Shown in pieces: positions 6,086 through 7,557 of a stretch of 7,557 bases of DNA (its first letter is position 1; every line of letters starts with the position of its first letter). The stretch lies in assembly GCA_965368515.1 (NCBI GenBank), contig CBDUNF010000177.1, positions 1 to 7,557 on the forward strand, written 5' to 3'. The notes under the pieces are model-generated. The model was given only the letters and a program-made list of their open reading frames with translations. It made no database searches and was not told where the DNA came from. Position numbers and translations under genes: made by a program. The stretch comes from JAAETI01 sp965368515. GTDB lineage: Bacteria; Actinomycetota; Acidimicrobiia; Spongiisociales; UBA5794.

Positions 6086-6119
6086 GACGAAACGCCCGGA
6101 TTTCGCCGGACGTTTCGTC
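6075..6119 (-). terminator. Factor-independent terminator after rplKA
   Basis: A 14-position stem (6106-6119 with 6086-6099, one G-U wobble) surrounds a six-base loop. On the minus strand it is followed by TTCTTCCCTTT. The plus-strand side has no T-run, so it acts on transcripts arriving from rplA. It would separate an rplK-rplA unit from an rplJ-rplL unit, or reduce read-through between them. Confidence 0.75.
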
Positions 6120-6247
6120 GGTAACGGGTTCGACCTAGGTCGGGAAAGCGGTTCGCTCTTGAGGATTCGGGCAGACGGCGGGCCAGGAAGCCATCTACAC
6201 GCACCACTCATGACGACCAGGGTAGGGGCTGGTAAATGTCACAGTGG

Positions 6248-6357
6248 CCGAAATCCGCTTTCGGAACGGTGGTGGATCGTCCCTGCCACCGGCCTTGGGT
6301 ATTCCCCGTTGATCTTTAGTTGTCCCCGAATCATATCGCGGGGCTCAGCGGAATACC
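6248..6357 (-). other. Structured stretch downstream of rplA
   Basis: Several inverted repeats cluster here. GGTATTCC (6298-6305) pairs with GGAATACC (6350-6357) and encloses CCCCG (6324-6328) with CGGGG (6339-6343). CGGTGG (6267-6272) pairs with CCACCG (6286-6291), and CCGAAA (6248-6253) with TTTCGG (6259-6264). Together with ACCAC/GTGGT just after the rplA stop this suggests a folded 3' untranslated region or small RNA. No known RNA family was recognised. Confidence 0.35.
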
Positions 6358-6417
6358 AGTGCAAAGTAGTCAAATGGCGTCAGCCCACCACTCTCTGTGG
6401 TCGGACCTAGACCCTGC

Positions 6418-7131
6418 CTAGTGAAGAGCTTTGACAGCATCCTCGAGCTGGCCGCCATCTACATGCACGCCGGGGCCCATCGTTGAGGAGACCGTCACCT
6501 TGCGAACAAACCGACCCTTGGCAGCAGCCGGGCGAGCACGGGTGATCTCATCTGCGATCGCGATCAGGTTCTCGGCGAGCATCTCGTTCTCAAACGAAAC
6601 CTTGCCGATCGGGATGTGAACGTTGCCATAGCGGTCGTTGCGATACTCGACACGTCCAGCCTTGAACTCTTTGATGGCTTTGCCGACATCCTTGGTAACG
6701 GTACCGCTCTTCGGGTTTGGCATGAGGCCCCGAGGTCCCAGGATGGATCCGAGTTTGCCGACGTGCGGCATCATGTTTGGTGCCGCGATCGCGATATCGA
6801 AGTCGAGGGCGCGCCCACCCGAGATCTCTTCGGCCAATTCCTTGCCGCCAACGATGTCGGCGCCGGCCTCTTCAGCCTCAGCGAGCAGCTCACCGTCAAC
6901 GAACGCCGCGATGCGAACGTCCTTGCCGGTGCCATGCGGAAGGCTCACGGTGCCACGGACGAGCTGGTCGGCCTTGCGGGCGTCGATACCGAGGTTGAAG
7001 ACAATGTCAACACTCTCGTCGAACTTTGCGAACGCCATGCTGCGCACCAGCGCAACAGCGTCTTCGGGACCGTACGTAGAACCCTTGTCATACTGACGCT
7101 TTGCTGCGGCAGTGTTCTTTCCTTTTGCCAT
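6418..7131 (-). CDS. rplA: 50S ribosomal protein L1
   Basis: L1 forms the mobile L1 stalk that moves deacylated tRNA out of the E site, and in many bacteria it represses its own mRNA. The protein is 237 residues, normal for the family. Conserved stretches include DARKADQLVRGTVSLPHGTG (50-69), the L1 signature around GKLGSILGPRGLMPNPKSGT (125-144), and the C-terminal SSTMGPGV (215-222). The start is ATG at 7131 with GGAGGT five bases upstream (7137-7142). It follows rplK after 56 bases in the usual rplK-rplA order. Downstream is an unusually long gap with a terminator, so rplKA may be a separate transcription unit from rplJL. Confidence 0.98.
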   Translation of the reverse strand: MAKGKNTAAAKRQYDKGSTYGPEDAVALVRSMAFAKFDESVDIVFNLGIDARKADQLVRGTVSLPHGTGKDVRIAAFVDGELLAEAEEAGADIVGGKELAEEISGGRALDFDIAIAAPNMMPHVGKLGSILGPRGLMPNPKSGTVTKDVGKAIKEFKAGRVEYRNDRYGNVHIPIGKVSFENEMLAENLIAIADEITRARPAAAKGRFVRKVTVSSTMGPGVHVDGGQLEDAVKALH

Positions 7132-7187
7132 TGCTTACCTCCAGTGGTGCATCCGGGGATGGCTCCCCTCCCACGTATCTGGCTTTG

Positions 7188-7557
7188 TTAGCCGTTGACG
7201 GTGATGCCCATCGATCGGGCAGTCCCTTCGACAATCTTCATTGCGGCATCGATGTCGTTGGCGTTGAGGTCAACCATCTTCGTCTCCGCGATGTGGCGAA
7301 CCTGATCGCGGGTGACGCTGCCGACCTTCTCCTTGTGCGGCTCCGGGGAACCCTTCTCCAACTTTGCAGCCTGGCGCAGCATGACCGCGGCAGGCGGCGT
7401 CTTGGTGACAAACGTGAAGCTGCGATCCTCGAAGATCGAAATCTCGACCGGGATGATCGTGCCCGACTGGCTTGCAGTGGCGTCGTTGTACGCCTTGACG
7501 AAATCCATGATGTTGACACCGTGCTGACCCAGTGCCGGGCCCACCGGCGGTGGCCGG
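7188..7557 (-). CDS. rplK: 50S ribosomal protein L11, N-terminus outside window
   Basis: L11 binds the 23S rRNA GTPase-associated centre together with the L10-L12 stalk and is the site of thiopeptide sensitivity. About 122 residues are visible of the usual 141-144, so roughly 20 N-terminal residues lie beyond the right edge. The visible part has PPVGPALGQHGVNIMDF, FEDRSFTFVTKTPPA, LEKGSPEPHKEKVGSVT, and the end DLNANDIDAAMKIVEGTARS, then MGITVNG and TAA. A GTG at 7542-7544 is Val inside the conserved PPVGP motif and should not be taken as the start. The segment just before it reads Arg-Pro-Pro-Pro-Val where relatives have Pro-(Ala/Ser)-Pro-Pro-Val, an oddity at the window edge. Confidence 0.97.
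   Translation of the reverse strand, partial: RPPPVGPALGQHGVNIMDFVKAYNDATASQSGTIIPVEISIFEDRSFTFVTKTPPAAVMLRQAAKLEKGSPEPHKEKVGSVTRDQVRHIAETKMVDLNANDIDAAMKIVEGTARSMGITVNG

Larger units (their letters stand above)
5696..6417 (-). other. rplA-rplJ intergenic region
   Basis: This 722-base stretch has no credible gene. From rplA towards rplJ it holds a structured part (6248-6417), a 12-base perfect palindrome CGACCTAGGTCG (6131-6142), the terminator at 6075-6119, a CCCTC-rich possible repeat, the candidate promoter, the L10 leader, the candidate attenuator and the rplJ ribosome binding site. The short open frames that cross it run through the terminator or leader, have no good ribosome binding site, and show no recognisable protein sequence. 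Confidence 0.75.

Noticed and set aside
5902..6207. A 101-codon minus-strand open frame in the rplA-rplJ gap
   Set aside because: It crosses the terminator hairpin, the promoter candidate and the L10 leader, and its arginine/serine-rich product resembles nothing known.
6159..6410. An 83-codon plus-strand open frame in the rplA-rplJ gap
   Set aside because: No convincing ribosome binding site, no recognisable domain, and it covers the inverted-repeat cluster.
1..7557. CRISPR array, tRNA, transposase, toxin-antitoxin or defence genes
   Set aside because: None was seen on either strand: no regularly spaced repeats, no cloverleaf, no transposase or defence motifs in any plausible frame.

Overview
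The window is a ribosomal-protein and RNA-polymerase locus from a GC-rich bacterium. On the minus strand it carries, in transcription order, the end of rplK (L11), rplA (L1), rplJ (L10), rplL (L7/L12) and most of rpoB (RNA polymerase beta). The protein sequences, the NTG starts with strong AGGAGG-type ribosome binding sites and the long Ala/Asp/Glu-rich tail of L10 look actinobacterial. Some Acidimicrobiia-like flavour in L1 and L11 is an impression from memory, not a computed placement.

Layout from high to low coordinate, which is the direction of transcription. rplK runs in from the right edge and lacks about 20 N-terminal residues. rplA follows after 56 bases. A long 722-base gap then holds a structured stretch, a factor-independent terminator (about 6075-6119), a candidate promoter (5959-5987), a well-formed L10 leader RNA (about 5876-5942) and three overlapping hairpins that look like an attenuator. 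rplJ and rplL follow, one base apart; the rplL ribosome binding site lies inside the last Glu codons of rplJ. Three hairpins follow rplL, one of them a likely bidirectional terminator.

The usual rplL-rpoB junction is interrupted. A plus-strand gene at 3480-4328 encodes a TIM-barrel sugar epimerase of the D-tagatose/D-allulose 3-epimerase type, with all metal ligands and substrate-contact residues in place. It converges on rplL and diverges from rpoB. rpoB therefore needs its own promoter in 3183-3479, where a 25-base imperfect palindrome overlaps the best -10 candidate. rpoB begins at a TTG at 3182 and leaves the window at its left edge with 1060 codons visible.

Functionally, L11, L1, L10 and L12 build the GTPase-associated stalk and L1 stalk of the 50S subunit, and the L10 leader probably provides feedback on rplJL. 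The epimerase has no evident functional link to these genes. I see no CRISPR array, transposase, tRNA, defence system or other exotic system. The points most worth following are the split beta operon, the rpoB operator-like palindrome, the acidic extension of L10 and the leader/attenuator region.
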